Shown here piece by piece: positions 16,218 through 23,896 of a stretch of DNA of 64,000 nucleotides. The position numbers and the translations under genes were made by a program. Source of the stretch: Thermochromatium tepidum ATCC 43061 (GTDB lineage: Bacteria; Pseudomonadota; Gammaproteobacteria; Chromatiales; Chromatiaceae); contig NZ_CP039268.1 of NCBI RefSeq assembly GCF_009664085.1, positions 729,501-793,500 on the forward strand, read 5' to 3'. How positions within the stretch are numbered: position 1 is the first letter of the stretch; each line of letters opens with the position of its first letter. A model generated the notes under the pieces. It was not told the DNA's origin and made no database searches. It worked only from the letters and a program-made list of their open reading frames with translations.

Positions 16218-17255
16218 TCAGAACTCCAGGCTGAATTCATCGCCCTGGCTGTATTGCGTCATGACCGGCTTGAGTACCTGATGCAAGACCTCGGTCTGAC
16301 GACGGCACAGTTGTGTGAGGCTGACCACGGTCCTCGCGCGCTCATCTTCCAGCGTCGCCTGTAGATCGGGCCAGTCCTGCCGGGCCTGTGCCCAGGCTTG
16401 GTAGAAGCGCCGGCGCGCCTCCTTCGATAACCGGCATCCGTCCTCAGGGCTGTTGGTGAAATCCTCGGGGGTGAGCAGACGATCCAGCATCCCAAGAATC
16501 ACCAGATCGACAGAAGGACGGAGGGGTTCGATCAGATCGAGCACCAGGGATTCGCGTCCGGGAGCCAGCTCATGCAGCAGTCCGCGCGCCGGGTCGAGTC
16601 CCTGTTGCTGAATGACCGCCAGCATCTCCCCGCTGAGCAGGGTATAGCCGAGCGAGAGTAGGGCATTGACCGGATCACGGGGCGGACGGCGATTGCGCCC
16701 CTTGAATCCCCACCTCGGCGACAGCCAAAGCGACAGCCACTGGAACCAGGCCGCGGCCGCCGCGCCTTCAAGTCCCATGACTTCCGTTGTGCTCGATGCC
16801 TGACCCAGTCGGGCAAGCGCCATGTCTTGCTGACGACGCACCGCCGCCCGGGCCTCGGGCGGATCCGAGGCCAGGGGCAGACGTTCGATGACGCGCGCCT
16901 GAGCCAAGAGCTTGGCCGCGATCAGATCCCGCGCCAACATCAGGCGCCGCTCGATCTGTTCAGCCGCCCGATGCTGGGCCGCGCGCACGACGCCCGTCGC
17001 CCCCAGTGCCGGCCCCATCCAGGCACAGGCCCCAGATCCGCGCCCCGGTTGCAGGACAGCCGGAATCCCGCGCTCGGCCAACGCCCGCCAGACATCGCAA
17101 CCGACCAGGGCGCGTCCATGCACCACCACCAGCCCGAGCACGCCAAGCGGGATATGGCGCGGCTTGGCGCCGGGCGTGGCTAAGCGAAGGGCGCCGCCGT
17201 CGAGCGTCAGTTGCGTGTCGCGGTGGTCGATGACGAGCAGCAGTTGGGCGTTCAT
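16218..17255 (-). CDS. cas1: CRISPR integrase Cas1
   Basis: The 345-residue protein has the Cas1 catalytic residues in order: Glu163 in V-M-G-L-E-G, His228 in G-L-L-H-E-L, and Asp240 in L-V-L-D-L-I-E-P-L-R-P. Cas1 and Cas2 together integrate new spacers at the leader end of the array. The frame is open far upstream (to 17915) but that part is out of frame with, and overlaps, the cas2 genes. The ATG at 17255 overlaps the cas2 stop by four bases and fits the family start. No effector gene follows. Confidence 0.93.
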   Translation of the reverse strand: MNAQLLLVIDHRDTQLTLDGGALRLATPGAKPRHIPLGVLGLVVVHGRALVGCDVWRALAERGIPAVLQPGRGSGACAWMGPALGATGVVRAAQHRAAEQIERRLMLARDLIAAKLLAQARVIERLPLASDPPEARAAVRRQQDMALARLGQASSTTEVMGLEGAAAAAWFQWLSLWLSPRWGFKGRNRRPPRDPVNALLSLGYTLLSGEMLAVIQQQGLDPARGLLHELAPGRESLVLDLIEPLRPSVDLVILGMLDRLLTPEDFTNSPEDGCRLSKEARRRFYQAWAQARQDWPDLQATLEDERARTVVSLTQLCRRQTEVLHQVLKPVMTQYSQGDEFSLEF

Positions 17256-17626
17256 GTGGGGCTCCGGGTGAACGGAAGTAGGGGAGGTGTCGGCGTGGTC
17301 AGTGTCCGCCAGCCGGGCGCGCTGGGGCGTGATTCGGCGGTAGCCGCTTCGCCATCGCCCAACAGATGCCCCTGGACGACGCACTGTCCGCGTAGCCAGA
17401 GCGCCGAGGGCGCGGCGACCGGATAGGCGCGCAGATCGTCCTCGGCCACATCCATCAGGGCCTCCAGCCGATCGATCAGGGCCTCGATCGCAGACTCGGT
17501 GCCCTGCACCAGAAAGACCGAGCGTTGCAGCGCGATCCCTTCGCGACGCACGGCCCGATGCAGCCGCTGCAAGCGGCGTGGATCGGCGATGTCGTAGGCA
17601 AGCAGATACCAACCGCACTGGGACAT
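17252..17626 (-). CDS. cas2: CRISPR adaptation protein Cas2
   Basis: The 124-residue protein has the Cas2 beginning W-Y-L-L-A-Y-D-I-A-D-P-R-R-L and a ferredoxin-like core to about residue 95, including Q-R-S-V-F-L-V-Q-G. The C-terminal ~30 residues are a Pro/Thr-rich tail beyond usual Cas2 length. It overlaps cas1 by four bases. In adaptation complexes a Cas2 dimer bridges Cas1 dimers. Confidence 0.88.
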   Translation of the reverse strand: MSQCGWYLLAYDIADPRRLQRLHRAVRREGIALQRSVFLVQGTESAIEALIDRLEALMDVAEDDLRAYPVAAPSALWLRGQCVVQGHLLGDGEAATAESRPSAPGWRTLTTPTPPLLPFTRSPT

Positions 17627-17652
17627 GCAACGCCTCCAGACAGTGGATAGAG

Positions 17653-17937
17653 TCAGGCGGCCAGCAGTAGGCCATCCTGAAGCGCCGTGGTGCGACCCTT
17701 GCCACGGGCCAACACGGCGCGATGCCCTTCGACCCAGGTGAACAGCCAGGCATCCGTGGCCGGGTCGAGTGCATTGCTGAGTTGCTCGAACAGCCGCCGT
17801 GCCTCAATGGCGTCGACCTGACACTCATGCACCGACAACTGCCCATCGAGACGCCATTCACGCAGGGTCTCGAGCGCGTGCCGACGCACACGATCATCGC
17901 GGATGTCATAGGCAAACACGGCCAGCCGGCTCGACAT
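17653..17937 (-). CDS. Second, divergent Cas2-like protein
   Basis: The 94-residue protein again starts with a Cas2-type strand and acidic residue, L-A-V-F-A-Y-D-I-R-D-D-R-V-R-R. It continues with L-D-G-Q-L-S-V-H-E-C-Q-V and a late strand D-A-W-L-F-T-W-V, matching the ferredoxin-like Cas2 layout, but it is not a close copy of the neighbouring cas2. The ATG at 17937 has GGGGGA upstream; a GTG at 17949 is possible. It is likely the first or second gene of csx16-cas2L-cas2-cas1. Whether it forms a heterodimer with Cas2 is open. Confidence 0.65.
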   Translation of the reverse strand: MSSRLAVFAYDIRDDRVRRHALETLREWRLDGQLSVHECQVDAIEARRLFEQLSNALDPATDAWLFTWVEGHRAVLARGKGRTTALQDGLLLAA

Positions 17938-18015
17938 CGAATCCCCCACCGCCTGAACCGGCGGCCAAGAACGCGGGCGTTGTTCAGTGTGCCTAATTAA
18001 CGGTGTTTTCCCGTC

Positions 18016-18345
18016 TCAGGCGGGCGTCACAAGCTTGCAGCGGCTTCCATCGGCATCAACGCGCGTGATGCGGTATTCCTCGATCCGCGCGCCACAGGCG
18101 CGTATCTGCTCGGTGCTCAGTTCCTGACCGCGGAGCTCGGGCGGCAGATCCAGCGATAGATTCAGGTAACGCCCGCCGCGCGCGCAGACCTCGCCGGCCA
18201 GATTCACCGGCAGCGTCCCGATGACGATGTCGCCCGGCTGGATGATGGCCGGGTCGAGGTGCGGGATGACCGCATCGACCTCGAGGCCTTCCTTAGCGGC
18301 CCAGTCATGGGCGCCAGGATGGCGGGAGACGAAATAGGTGGCCAT
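18016..18345 (-). CDS. csx16: CRISPR-associated protein Csx16
   Basis: The 109-residue protein has the Csx16 hallmarks A-T-Y-F-V-S-R-H-P-G-A near the start, I-G-T-L-P-V-N-L-A in the middle, then C-A-R-G-G-R-Y and L-D-L-P-P-E-L-R-G. Csx16 is an accessory of type III CRISPR systems; from memory, members have been reported as ring nucleases acting on cyclic oligoadenylates. The ATG at 18345 is chosen over in-frame codons to 18390 because it begins the family-conserved segment. It lies upstream of the Cas2-like gene on the same strand. The type III effector complex it would regulate is absent here. Confidence 0.82.
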   Translation of the reverse strand: MATYFVSRHPGAHDWAAKEGLEVDAVIPHLDPAIIQPGDIVIGTLPVNLAGEVCARGGRYLNLSLDLPPELRGQELSTEQIRACGARIEEYRITRVDADGSRCKLVTPA

Positions 18346-18793
18346 GGAGTCTTCCGTGTGGTGTGGATGCTGGATTTCAGCGGGGGTCACGTACCTGAGT
18401 GGTCAAGGCGGCGGGACAGGCGCCGGTCATCACTGTCTGGCCTCAGGCGCCTTGGCACTTCAAGAGGCACCGAGGGCCGTTCGAGGGGTCGCTTGAGGTG
18501 TTGCAAAAAAACACGCATCCCCACTGCGCCAATTGCTGTTGTAAATTCTACACAAAGCATGCTGGCTTTCAAAATCGTCTAAAAGATCACGTTTTTTGCA
18601 CAAAATCTGGACAGAGGGCGGTTGTTGTGTGCTGCATTCATGTACTAGAATGAAGACATGGATTGCTGTATGCAGCTGAAATGAGACACACGCTGTTGCG
18701 TGCATGACTCGATCTCAGTGCGATGAACCCCATCAGTGGTTTATGTGTGGATACCAGCAGTCTACAGATGATTTTTGCGACGAAGGCCAAGAC
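18346..18793. other. Intergenic region between csx16 and the 91-residue gene
   Basis: No convincing gene was found in these ~450 bases. The part 18480-18720 is AT-rich and contains candidate promoters in both directions. One is minus-strand (18545-18572, listed separately). The other is plus-strand, with TTGTTG at 18622-18627 and TAGAAT at 18646-18651, 18 bases apart. Short frames here have no recognisable product. Confidence 0.4.
18545..18572 (-). promoter_or_regulatory. Candidate sigma70-type promoter for the csx16-cas operon
   Basis: On the minus strand TTGAAA (18572-18567) and TAGAAT (18550-18545) are separated by 16 bases. The csx16 start is about 200 bases downstream, leaving a long leader. 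This is a pattern match only. Confidence 0.4.
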
Positions 18794-19069
18794 ATGTTCG
18801 AATCCAACCAAAATACGATCCGCTACAAGTGGGATCCCGAGACCTCTACCGGCTATCAACTACGCTTCGATGCCGAGAGCGCGGCCAAGGGTGGCCACTA
18901 CTGCTTCCATGTCGAGGATTGGAACTGCCGCACCGTCACCAACGAGTGGCCGTGCCAGGATCTGACCGAGGCGCTGGAGGTCCTGAATCATTTCTTCACC
19001 GTTGACATCGAGCAGGAGCGCGAACGTCTGAGCGCCTGGCTGCCCCCCGAGTACCGCGCCGCCGCCTGA
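18794..19069 (+). CDS. Unknown 91-residue protein upstream of soeABC
   Basis: A small acidic soluble protein, M-F-E-S-N-Q-N-T-I-R-Y-K-W-D at its start, with aromatic and Cys residues in the middle (H-Y-C-F-H, W-N-C-R-T). No signal peptide or membrane segment. The ATG at 18794 is preferred over in-frame codons from 18704 because it follows AAGG and begins the compact domain. It is closed by its own terminator at 19100, so it is a separate unit from soeABC. No family was recognised. Confidence 0.6.
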   Translation: MFESNQNTIRYKWDPETSTGYQLRFDAESAAKGGHYCFHVEDWNCRTVTNEWPCQDLTEALEVLNHFFTVDIEQERERLSAWLPPEYRAAA

Positions 19070-19099
19070 TCCGCCCCCTTTGCTTCCTCCGCTCGAAAG

Positions 19100-19123
19100 A
19101 GGCCGCCGTGTGCGGCCTTTTCA
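19100..19123 (+). terminator. Intrinsic terminator after the 91-residue gene
   Basis: AGGCCGC (19100-19106) and GCGGCCT (19112-19118) form a 7-bp GC-rich stem with a five-base loop, followed by TTTTC. It lies about 30 bases after the stop codon. Confidence 0.8.
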
Positions 19124-19147
19124 TTGCGTGCATCGCCAGATGCTCGA

Positions 19148-19160
19148 AATACTGAGTATT
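19148..19160 (+). promoter_or_regulatory. Palindromic operator candidate upstream of soeABC
   Basis: AATACT-G-AGTATT is a perfect 13-base palindrome ending eight bases before the predicted -35 box of soeA. Its place and symmetry suit a dimeric activator or repressor. No regulator is identified. Confidence 0.35.
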
Positions 19161-19168
19161 GCATGGGT

Positions 19169-19198
19169 TTGAAACCACGGATGTTTGACGATTAGAAT
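19169..19198 (+). promoter_or_regulatory. Predicted sigma70-type promoter of soeABC
   Basis: TTGAAA at 19169-19174 and TAGAAT at 19193-19198 are separated by 18 bases. The soeA ATG follows 44 bases after the -10 box. No transcript data. Confidence 0.5.
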
Positions 19199-19242
19199 GC
19201 GGCGATTGTCTCGTCTGTCATCCCCCGTGAAAGGTGCTCCCC

Positions 19243-22146
19243 ATGCAGGATCCAGCCAGTTACTCGGACAGCCTCGTTGGTCGCGTCGAGGTCAAGGAGA
19301 CGACCTGTTACATGTGCGCGTGCCGGTGCGGGATCCGGGTGCATCTGCGCGATGGCGAGGTGCGCTACATCGACGGCAACCCCAAGCATCCGCTGAACCA
19401 GGGTGTGATCTGTGCCAAGGGCAGCTCGGGGATCATGAAGCAGTACTCGCCGGCACGGCTCACCCAGCCGCTACGCCGCAAGGCCAATGCCGAGCGCGGC
19501 ACGAGCGCCTTCGAGGTCGTCTCTTGGGACGAGGCCTTCAGGATGCTGGAGGAGCGGCTGGCCAGGCTGCGCGCCGAAGATCCGAAGAAGTTTGCCCTCT
19601 TTACCGGGCGCGACCAGATGCAGGCACTCACCGGTCTGTTCGCGAAGCAGTACGGCACGCCCAACTATGCCGCGCACGGCGGATTTTGCTCGGTCAATAT
19701 GGCGGCGGGCCTGATCTATACCATCGGCGGTTCGTTCTGGGAGTTCGGTGGCCCGGATCTGGAACGCGCCAAGCTGTTCGTGATGATCGGCACCGCCGAG
19801 GACCATCACTCCAATCCGCTCAAGATCGCCATCTCGGCGTTCAAGCGCCGCGGCGGGCGCTTCATCGCGATCAATCCGGTGCGTACCGGCTATGCCGCCA
19901 TCGCCGATGAATGGGTCCCGATCAAACCCGGGACCGACGGGGCCCTGCTCTTGGCCATCACCCGCGAGATCCTGGACAAGGGGCTGTTCGACCGCGAGTT
20001 TCTGGTGCGCTATACCAATGCCGCCGAGCTGGTGATCGACGACCCGAGCCGCGATGACCACGGCCTGTTTTATCGTGCCGAGATGCACGTCGAGCCCGAT
20101 TGTTTCGATCCGCAGAACAAGCTCTGGTGGGATCGCGAGCTCAATGGCCCAATCAGCACCCATACCCCAGGCGCCGACCCGCGCCTGATGGGCCGCTATG
20201 TCCTGCCCGATGGCACCCCGGTCAAGCCGGCCTTCCAGTTGCTCAAGGAGCGTCTGGAGCAGTACACCCCCGAATGGGCGGCGCCCATCACCGGCATCCC
20301 GCCCGAGACCATCCGCCGCCTGGCCCACGAGATGGGCGTGACCGCGCGCGACCACAAGATCGAGCTGCCGATCAAGTGGACCGACTGCTGGGACGAGGAA
20401 CACGAGTCCGTCACCGGTAACCCCGTTGCCTTCCACGCCATGCGTGGCCTGGCGGCGCACTCAAACGGCTTCCAGACCATCCGGGCGCTCGGCGTGCTGA
20501 TGACCGTGCTCGGCACCATCGACCGTCCAGGTGGATTCAGACACCGGGCGCCCTATCCGCGTCCGATCCCGCCCTGTCCGAAGCCGCCGCATGGCCCCGC
20601 GGCCGTCCAGCCAAACACCCCGCTCGACGGCATGCCGCTCGGCTGGCCGTCCAAGCCCGAGGATCTGTTCGTCGATGCCGAGGGCGAACCCTTGCGCATC
20701 GACAAGGCCTTTTCATGGGAGTATCCGCTCTCGGTGCACGGCCTGATGCACAATGTCATCACCAATGCCTGGCGCGGCGACCCTTACCCGATCGATACCC
20801 TGTTCCTGTTCATGGCCAACATGGCCTGGAACTCGACCATGAACACGGTCGAGGTGCGCAAGATGCTGGTCGACAAGCACCCGAATGGCGAATACAAGAT
20901 CCCGTTCCTGGTGGTGTGCGACACCTTTGCCTCCGAGACTGTGGCCTTTGCCGACCTGGTGTTGCCAGATACCACCTATCTGGAACGCCACGACGTGCTG
21001 TCGATGCTCGACCGCCCGATCTCGGAATACGACGGCCCGGTCGATGCCGTGCGCATCCCAGTCCTGCCGCCCAAGGGCGAGTGCAAGCCGTTCCAGGAGG
21101 TGCTGATCGAGCTCGGCTCGCGTCTCAAACTGCCGGCCTTCACCAATCCGGACGGCAGTCGCAAGTATCGCAACTATCCGGATTTCATCGTCAACTATGA
21201 GACCTCGCCCGGCTCAGGCATCGGCTTTCTGGCCGGCTGGCGGGGCAAGAGCGGTGATCAGTTCCTCAAGGGTGAACCCAATCCGCATCAGTGGGAGATG
21301 TACGCCCAGAACGGTTGCGTCTTCCATTACGAGCTGCCGCGCAGCTATCAATACATGCGTAACTGGAACAAGGGCTATCTGCACTGGGCGCGTGCCCACG
21401 GCATGATCCGCTATGCCGAGCCGATCACCCTGCATCTGTATTCCGAGGTGTTGCAGCGTTTCCGGCTTGCCGCCCAGGGCAAGCGTCCCGGTCGGCAGCC
21501 GCCCGAGCGTCTGCGCCAGCGGGTCGCGACCTATTTTGACCCCTTGCCCTTCTATTACGAACCGCTGGAATCGCGCTTCACGGATACGCAACGCTATCCG
21601 CTCAATGCGATCACCCAGCGCCCCATGGCCATGTATCACTCCTGGGACAGCCAGAACGCCTGGCTCAGACAGATCCATAGCCACAACTATCTGTTTCTGA
21701 GCCCGACGGTCGGTCTGGCCAACGGCTTCAAGGACGGCGACTGGGTCTGGGTCGAGTCGCCGCACGGCAAGGTGCGCTGTCTGTGTCGCTTCTCCGAGGC
21801 CGTGGAGCCGGGGACCGTCTGGACCTGGAACGCCATCGGCAAGGCGGCGGGCGCCTGGGGGCTGGCGCCGGATGCCGACGAGGCGCGCAAGGGCTTCCTG
21901 CTCAACCATGTCATCAGCGAGGAGCTGCCCGCCCACGAGTCCGGTGAACACCTCTCCAACGCTGACCCTGTGACCGGCCAGGCGGCTTGGTTTGACGTGC
22001 GGGTGCGGGTCTACAAGGCCGCCCCGGATGAACCCAGGCTCACCGCACCCCAGTTTGCGCCCATGCCGCGCCTCCCGGGTCAGGAAAAGAAGCGCGGCAA
22101 GTGGCAGGCCTATGTCGCCGGTATCTTCGGGAAGCAGACCCCATGA
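19243..22146 (+). CDS. soeA: Sulfite-oxidising enzyme molybdoprotein subunit SoeA
   Basis: The 967-residue molybdopterin oxidoreductase belongs to the DMSO-reductase superfamily. An N-terminal [4Fe-4S] motif uses C-Y-M-C, R-C-G and V-I-C-A-K-G (Cys22, 25, 29, 57). A likely molybdenum-ligand Cys149 lies in G-G-F-C-S-V-N. No Tat signal is present, so the subunit stays in the cytoplasm, as known for SoeABC of Allochromatium, which oxidises sulfite to sulfate. The ATG at 19243 is preferred over the in-frame GTG at 19234. It overlaps soeB by four bases. A polysulfide or thiosulfate reductase is the alternative, but those are usually shorter and exported. Confidence 0.85.
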   Translation: MQDPASYSDSLVGRVEVKETTCYMCACRCGIRVHLRDGEVRYIDGNPKHPLNQGVICAKGSSGIMKQYSPARLTQPLRRKANAERGTSAFEVVSWDEAFRMLEERLARLRAEDPKKFALFTGRDQMQALTGLFAKQYGTPNYAAHGGFCSVNMAAGLIYTIGGSFWEFGGPDLERAKLFVMIGTAEDHHSNPLKIAISAFKRRGGRFIAINPVRTGYAAIADEWVPIKPGTDGALLLAITREILDKGLFDREFLVRYTNAAELVIDDPSRDDHGLFYRAEMHVEPDCFDPQNKLWWDRELNGPISTHTPGADPRLMGRYVLPDGTPVKPAFQLLKERLEQYTPEWAAPITGIPPETIRRLAHEMGVTARDHKIELPIKWTDCWDEEHESVTGNPVAFHAMRGLAAHSNGFQTIRALGVLMTVLGTIDRPGGFRHRAPYPRPIPPCPKPPHGPAAVQPNTPLDGMPLGWPSKPEDLFVDAEGEPLRIDKAFSWEYPLSVHGLMHNVITNAWRGDPYPIDTLFLFMANMAWNSTMNTVEVRKMLVDKHPNGEYKIPFLVVCDTFASETVAFADLVLPDTTYLERHDVLSMLDRPISEYDGPVDAVRIPVLPPKGECKPFQEVLIELGSRLKLPAFTNPDGSRKYRNYPDFIVNYETSPGSGIGFLAGWRGKSGDQFLKGEPNPHQWEMYAQNGCVFHYELPRSYQYMRNWNKGYLHWARAHGMIRYAEPITLHLYSEVLQRFRLAAQGKRPGRQPPERLRQRVATYFDPLPFYYEPLESRFTDTQRYPLNAITQRPMAMYHSWDSQNAWLRQIHSHNYLFLSPTVGLANGFKDGDWVWVESPHGKVRCLCRFSEAVEPGTVWTWNAIGKAAGAWGLAPDADEARKGFLLNHVISEELPAHESGEHLSNADPVTGQAAWFDVRVRVYKAAPDEPRLTAPQFAPMPRLPGQEKKRGKWQAYVAGIFGKQTP

Positions 22147-22865
22147 CTCAACTTGCCCTCGTCATCGATCTCAACGTCTGCGTCGGCTGCCATGCCTGCG
22201 TGACCTCATGCAAGGAGTGGAACACCTCGGGCTGGGCCGGTCCGCTGAGCGATTACCACCCCTATGAAGGATCACCGACCGGCACCTTTTTCAATCGGGT
22301 CCAGACCTTCGAGGTCGGCAACTTCCCCCATACCGAGACGGTGCACTTCCCCAAGAGCTGTCTGCACTGCGAAGAGCCCCCCTGTGTGCCCGTGTGTCCG
22401 ACCGGCGCCTCCTACAAGCGCCCGGACAACGGCGTGGTGCTGGTCGACTATGACAAGTGCATCGGCTGCAAATACTGCGCCTGGGCCTGTCCCTACGGGG
22501 CGCGCGAGCTCGATGCCCAGCAGCGGGTCATGAAGAAATGCACGCTCTGCATCGACCGCATCACCGATACCAAGCTCCCCGAGCGCGATCGCAAGCCGGC
22601 CTGTGTGTTGGCCTGTCCGACCAACGCCCGCCTGTTCGGCGATGTGCACGATCCAGACTCCGAGGTCTCGATCGCCATCCGCGAGCGCGGCGGTTACCAG
22701 CTCATGCCCGAATGGGGCACCAAGCCGGCTAATCACTATCTGCCGCGCCAGAAGACCCGGATGCACATCGATCCCGAGGAGCTCACCCGCGTCGATAACC
22801 CCTGGCGCAAGGAAGACCTCACCCCCTACACCGGCGAGGAGACGCTCGATGATGTGGCCTGGTAA
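22143..22865 (+). CDS. soeB: Sulfite-oxidising enzyme iron-sulfur subunit SoeB
   Basis: The 240-residue protein has four cysteine clusters typical of four [4Fe-4S] centres: C-V-G-C-H-A-C-V-T-S-C near the start, C-L-H-C...C-V-P-V-C-P, C-I-G-C-K-Y-C-A-W-A-C-P, and C-T-L-C...C-V-L-A-C-P. It passes electrons from the molybdenum subunit to the membrane subunit. The ATG lies within the soeA stop (ATGA overlap), supporting translational coupling. No signal peptide. Confidence 0.87.
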   Translation: MTQLALVIDLNVCVGCHACVTSCKEWNTSGWAGPLSDYHPYEGSPTGTFFNRVQTFEVGNFPHTETVHFPKSCLHCEEPPCVPVCPTGASYKRPDNGVVLVDYDKCIGCKYCAWACPYGARELDAQQRVMKKCTLCIDRITDTKLPERDRKPACVLACPTNARLFGDVHDPDSEVSIAIRERGGYQLMPEWGTKPANHYLPRQKTRMHIDPEELTRVDNPWRKEDLTPYTGEETLDDVAW

Positions 22866-22889
22866 ATCAGCTGTTCAGGAGCAAATCTC

Positions 22890-23867
22890 ATGCATCCAGC
22901 CTTTTCAGTCATCTTTCTGACCACGCTGATCGGTGCCGGCCAGGGTCTGTATTTGGCGATGGTCACGGGTCAGCTCTATGCCATTGCCCGCTTCCTGCCC
23001 GCCCAGTCTGAACACTTCTATGCCTTAGGCAGCCTGGTCGCCCTGCTGCTCCTGGGGGCCGGTCTTGCGGCCTCCTTCTTCCATCTCGGGCGACCGGAAC
23101 GGGCCTGGCGCGCCATCGCCATGTGGCGCACCTCCTGGCTGTCGCGCGAGGTCATCGTGCTGCCGATCGTCATGGTACTGGTGTTTGCCTATGGGATGGC
23201 GCATTGGCTCAACTGGACCCGCCCGCTGTTTCAGCTCGGTGAGGCGTTGCAGGTCGATCTGACCCTGCTGCTCGGGGTGTTGGGAACACTGGCCAGTCTG
23301 GCGCTCTTTATCTGTACCGCCATGATCTATGCCGCGGTGCGCTTCTTGCAGGAATGGCATACCCCGTTCACGGTCACCAATTTCCTGTTCTTGGGGACGG
23401 CCTCGGGCTTCATGCTGGCGGCAGCCTATTCGGCCTATCTCGGCAATCCACTGGTGACCTTCTACGGCACCTGGGCCGTGATCCTGACCCTGGCCGGGCT
23501 GGTCTCGCGCCTGGCGCACCTGCATCGCAACGCCCGGCTCAAGCCGAAGAGCACGCCCCAAACCGCCATCGGCGTGCGCCACGCCACCCTGGTCCAGAAG
23601 GCCCAGGGGGCCACGGGCGGGAGTTTCAATACCCGCGAGTTCTTCCATGGCCAAAGCCAGTCACTGGTCGAGCGGTTGCGCGTCCTCTATCTGGTGCTGG
23701 TGTTCCCGGTCCCCATCCTGCTCATCGGCCTGTCTTATCTCAGTGCCTCGTCGAGCCTGCCCATCATCGCCTTCTGTATCCAATTCCTCGGCCTGTTGAT
23801 CGAACGCTGGTCATTCTTTGCCGAGGCGCGCCATCCCCAGAATCTCTACTATCAATCCGTCGCCTGA
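22890..23867 (+). CDS. soeC: Sulfite-oxidising enzyme membrane anchor SoeC (NrfD/DmsC-like)
   Basis: The 325-residue protein has about eight hydrophobic helices and the DmsC/NrfD-type start M-H-P-A-F-S-V-I-F-L-T-T-L-I-G-A-G-Q-G. It should anchor SoeAB to the inner face of the membrane and hand electrons to quinone. The ATG at 22890 has AGGAG nine bases upstream. It is the last gene of the soe unit; the convergent peptidase gene starts 18 bases beyond its stop. Confidence 0.85.
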   Translation: MHPAFSVIFLTTLIGAGQGLYLAMVTGQLYAIARFLPAQSEHFYALGSLVALLLLGAGLAASFFHLGRPERAWRAIAMWRTSWLSREVIVLPIVMVLVFAYGMAHWLNWTRPLFQLGEALQVDLTLLLGVLGTLASLALFICTAMIYAAVRFLQEWHTPFTVTNFLFLGTASGFMLAAAYSAYLGNPLVTFYGTWAVILTLAGLVSRLAHLHRNARLKPKSTPQTAIGVRHATLVQKAQGATGGSFNTREFFHGQSQSLVERLRVLYLVLVFPVPILLIGLSYLSASSSLPIIAFCIQFLGLLIERWSFFAEARHPQNLYYQSVA

Positions 23868-23879
23868 TCGTGGCGCCTG

Positions 23880-23896
23880 CCGCCTCAAGGAGGCGG
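23880..23896. terminator. Hairpin between convergent soeC and peptidase genes
   Basis: CCGCCTC and GAGGCGG form a perfect 7-bp stem with loop AAG, overlapping the last codons of the minus-strand peptidase gene. It could serve both directions, but no T-tract follows on either strand. Confidence 0.4.

Noticed and set aside
16218-17915. A 565-residue frame that would fuse extra sequence to the front of Cas1
   Set aside because: The added part overlaps cas2 and the Cas2-like gene out of frame and has Arg/Ser-rich shadow composition. Cas1 starts at 17255.
19234-19242. GTG at 19234 as the soeA start
   Set aside because: In frame but adds only three residues and sits within the likely SD (AAAGGTG) of the ATG at 19243.
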